Assembly: GCA_024516155.1 (NCBI GenBank)
Contig: JAJJXM010000016.1
Span: forward strand, 496,001-560,000
Reading direction: 5' to 3'
DNA from: Pyronema omphalodes
Taxonomy: Eukaryota > Ascomycota > Pezizomycetes > Pezizales > Pyronemataceae
DNA: 64,000 nt
The position numbers and the translations under genes were made by a program. This document shows positions 61,246 to 64,000 of the stretch, piece by piece. How positions within the stretch are numbered: the stretch's first letter is position 1; each line of letters starts with the position of its first letter. A model generated the notes under the pieces. That model worked only from the letters and a program-made list of their open reading frames with translations, did no database searches and was not told the DNA's origin.

Positions 61246-62154
61246 CTACTCATCATCAACAAACAATCCCCAATCCTCAACCTTCAGCGTCTCCAATATC
61301 CTATCTCTAATCGCCAAACCCGCCTGCAACAAAGCTCCAGGTTCACCAGACAACTCCCCCTGAAACTGGGGAGCAGCTACCATACCCTCAGCAGCCACCT
61401 GCTCTGGGGTTAGGAAAGGAACATTGACTGTTACTACGAAATCGGTTTTTTGGGCTTCGAGACGGATAATGGTCATTAGGAGGGCTGTGAAGGCGCTGTC
61501 GGTGGGTTTGTTGATTGTGCCGATTAGTTGGATGGCTTTTATGTTGGGTCTGTAGATGGGATCGTGGTTAGTGAGTGGGTTTGATAGGGTTTGATAGGGT
61601 TTGGGGGTAGGAGATGAAGGGTTTGGGTGATATAGGCTTGGGAAGCATGAGGAAACTGCGGGGCGGGTGGGGAAAAGGTGGGTAAAGCTTTGGTAGAGCT
61701 CTGGTAAAGCTCTGGTTCAGGCAAGCTTCAGGTAATTTTCAGACAAGCTTCCAACTCCGTCCCTCCGCGAAACAAATTCCCGCACCTCGACTCCAAAAAA
61801 AAAGGAAAGAAAAAAAAACAGACAGGCAGAAAAAAAAAAATCAAAAATCAAAACTCACAATCCAGGAACCTGTGCTCCACCGGTCTGAAACAATTTCTGA
61901 CTCCTGCCATCCTCCACAGCAACATCCTCCCAATGTGCATTAACCGCTTCCTCATCCGATCCCTCAACTCTACACAAAATATCAAAGACAATCGAAATAT
62001 CCGTATCATAAGTCTTGCTCACAAACACCTCCTGAGTATCCGGTACCGGTCGATACGCTGATGCGTCTTGAAAATTCTGTGGAATCTGTACTGTCATATG
62101 ACCTCCGAAGAGTTTGACGAATTCTGTTGGTATATGAGGGATAGCGGCCGGCAT
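61246..62154 (-). CDS. MOG1: Ran-binding nuclear import factor Mog1
   Basis: Binds Ran (Gsp1) and helps its nucleotide exchange for nuclear protein import. Two exons: 62154-61859 and 61549-61246, separated by a 309-nt intron with a gtgagt donor and ctacag acceptor; 199 residues, normal for the family. The N-terminus carries the family pattern KLFGGHMTVQIPQNFQDAS and VPDTQEVFV (37-45). The splice gives AQVPGLPNIKAIQLIG, and the second half has MTIIRLEAQKTDFVVTVNVP, closely matching the yeast ALIRL..TDVVISINVP strand, then an amphipathic C-terminal helix ending LKVEDWGLFVDDE. The start ATG at 62154 has context caacATGCCG. The intron is six times the usual size in this window; a small hidden exon is possible, but none is needed for family length. 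Confidence 0.9.
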
Positions 62155-63715
62155 GTTGAGGTTGTGGTATTTGAGATGTGACAGTTGTAAGCTTCGGGTA
62201 CTGGTGCGAGCTGTGCGACGAATATAGTAGTTGGGATGAGGGAGCTTGATGTGAGGACGTGACTTGACGCGGGGTGATTAGTGAGATGCGGGGTATATGA
62301 CAGTCACGTGAATTTGTGTTTTAGCGTGATTTTTGGGATTTGATGAAGGGCTCGGGGGGTTTATGTACGGGGAGATTCAGGATGAGATGAGTCATCGGAT
62401 TATTGGATGGATGACAGATGTTTTAGTAGTGAGTCGTAGGTTTAAGCTATCATGTAGTACAACGTAGGATGACTGGATCTCGGTACCAATATTATACGAA
62501 CACTGAATCGTAAAATGCAGGAACGGAAAATAAAAATCTGACTCATGACACCACTGAGGTTTTATGCAGCTTATAGCTGACGAAGAAAAAGAAAGGGGGG
62601 ACTCGTAGTCGAAGTACAGTCTTGACTCATGGATATGCAGGGGATAATAAGGCGTGGATCATGGGCTGTGACTCGACGAGTAGAACAGCCGTACTTGATA
62701 CCATTGGTTTTGAAGTGGTTGGGAAATTCAAGAACTTCAACAGCCGAGACACTTGAACGAAATGCTTCTCTTCGAAAATAAGCGTTACCGGCAAAAGACC
62801 AGTCAAACCCCTAACACCTGATATGCTATGAGGAACATGGCATTGAACACATTACCGTAGAGTCACGACGTTGCTTTATTCCTCACTCTCTTGAATCAAT
62901 TCCAGCCAATTGAAGCCGTTGGCTTCATTCCCTACGCCAGTTCCCGTCTTCGAGAACAAAGGTTACACATTCTTGTTCCCATTTTATGCTTTCCGTTGAC
63001 GTAACAGCAGCCTGTCACTGTACTTGATCATGACACTGACCAGCACGTAAAGGGCCTCGACCGAGTTGACTCACGAACTACAATCGAACGTTAGGCTGAG
63101 ATGATGTAACGTAACGAAAGCTCATATGCTTAATTTAAGCTTTTTCTTCGGTTGTCTTTTCTTAATCGATATAGATTAAGAGTCCGAGAATCTGAACAAA
63201 TTTCCGGCTGCTAAGAAACATATATCGGTGCACCAGAATAGCTGGATAAAGCGATATGTTGCATACCAAGCCGAAGCTGTATGACGAAGAAGAGCTTGGA
63301 TAAAGATCCAAACCATTAGAAAGGGAATAGATGAGACCAAATGAAGCCGGGGCTAAAGCGGGGATAGAGTTTGATAGTTTCAACTGTGGACTCATCCACT
63401 GAGGGTATAGTGTAGAATACCTTCAGGCTCCCCAAAATCGTTATTTGAAATAAATGTCATCTAGACAAAAATAAATTCCAAAAGGCTGAGCTGGGAGTAG
63501 ATACCATTGATATTCTACATAACGTAAGTCCAGACTCCATCCAGAATTCATTCTGGAAGGTAATGTAGCTTGAAAGTTGGAATTGGATACATGCCCGAAC
63601 TTTGTAGAGATCAATACGGAAGTGTATATATCTGAATGCAAGTTCAAGATCATGATTTTCCCAGTTTTTAACAACTGTGTTAATATAAAAACATATACTT
63701 AAAAGAGAAATTCGT

Positions 63716-63746
<31 letters not shown>

Positions 63747-64000
63747 CGGCACTTGGTAATCCCATATTTTGTGCTATATTTACACATTTTTCATTGTGTG
63801 TCACTTGAAGTTTCGGGAAATGGATATTTGGCACGTCTTGGTAACTCACTTGGAGCAGCCGTCCATCTCGGTTCAACCCAATATTATTTTGAAACTTCTC
63901 TAAGTAGTAATATCCCAGGGTAACTGCTATTTTTTTCTTCTGTGTTTTGTTCACTCAGGTTTTGTACTACTACTTCGAAGGAAATAGGGACCAAAGTTCA
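62155..64000. other. Right-edge intergenic region
   Basis: 1.8 kb upstream of MOG1 with no recognised gene. Frames on minus at 63162-63395, 63441-63674 and 63457-63954 have no motif, and the last crosses a T run of about 26 (63721-63746). 62155-62400 is probably the MOG1 promoter. Confidence 0.5.

Noticed and set aside
1..64000. CRISPR arrays, bacterial operons, telomeric TTAGGG arrays or intact retrotransposon genes
   Set aside because: None seen; the sequence is a euchromatic fungal chromosome segment, and no reverse-transcriptase, integrase or transposase motifs were found in any frame.

Overview
This window is nuclear DNA from a filamentous ascomycete (Pezizomycotina). The evidence is GT-AG introns that are mostly 48-86 nt long (four are exactly 52 nt), fungal protein families (a beta-1,3-glucan synthase, a GH72 glucanosyltransferase with an X8 domain, a GH17 glucanase of the BtgE/MP65 type, a type I metacaspase, a fungal delta-8 sphingolipid desaturase), and CT-rich leaders in front of start codons. 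The class within Pezizomycotina cannot be fixed from the sequence alone.

Layout: nine protein-coding genes are supported. On the minus strand at the left edge is the N-terminal part of an ApsB/Mto1-type CM1 microtubule-organising-centre protein (1-1026, runs off the window), then a sphingolipid delta-8 desaturase (4484-6386). After a gene-poor 13.6 kb come a metacaspase (20025-21559) and VAC14 (24053-26940), both on plus. Then follow a secreted GH17 glucanase (28501-29931, minus), a SprT/HMG-box protein of the GCNA type with a run of SUMO-interacting-like motifs (33013-35775, plus), a GPI-anchored GH72 beta-1,3-glucanosyltransferase (38893-40720, minus), a second gene-poor stretch of 12.5 kb, FKS1 beta-1,3-glucan synthase (53256-59166, plus), and the Ran-binding protein MOG1 (61246-62154, minus). 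I rebuilt exon structures by splicing; the joined length of each complete gene is a whole number of codons.

Functionally, three genes (GH17, GH72, FKS1) act on the same wall polymer, beta-1,3-glucan: FKS1 makes it at the plasma membrane, GH72 elongates and branches it, and GH17 trims or rearranges it. The desaturase and VAC14 act on membrane lipids (glucosylceramide and PI(3,5)P2). The remaining genes are housekeeping: microtubule nucleation, Ran transport, DNA-protein crosslink or SUMO-linked genome stability, and proteostasis or cell death.

The intergenic DNA is unusually long for an ascomycete and is full of low-complexity sequence: a perfect heptamer array of about 46 copies, CAATT and CTCTCCATCCCC arrays, and long G, C and T runs. 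Reading it for self-complementarity turned up four candidate non-autonomous transposons: a 776-bp hAT-like element (2096-2871), a 104-bp mini-element (23256-23359), a ~405-bp fold-back element whose arms make up almost its whole length (37629-38033), and a 206-bp element with 23-bp terminal repeats (60631-60836). I saw no tRNA, rRNA, CRISPR, telomeric array or intact transposase. I found no convincing new multi-gene system; the most interesting leads are the fold-back element, the SUMO-interacting-motif array in the SprT gene, and the glucan-wall gene neighbourhood.
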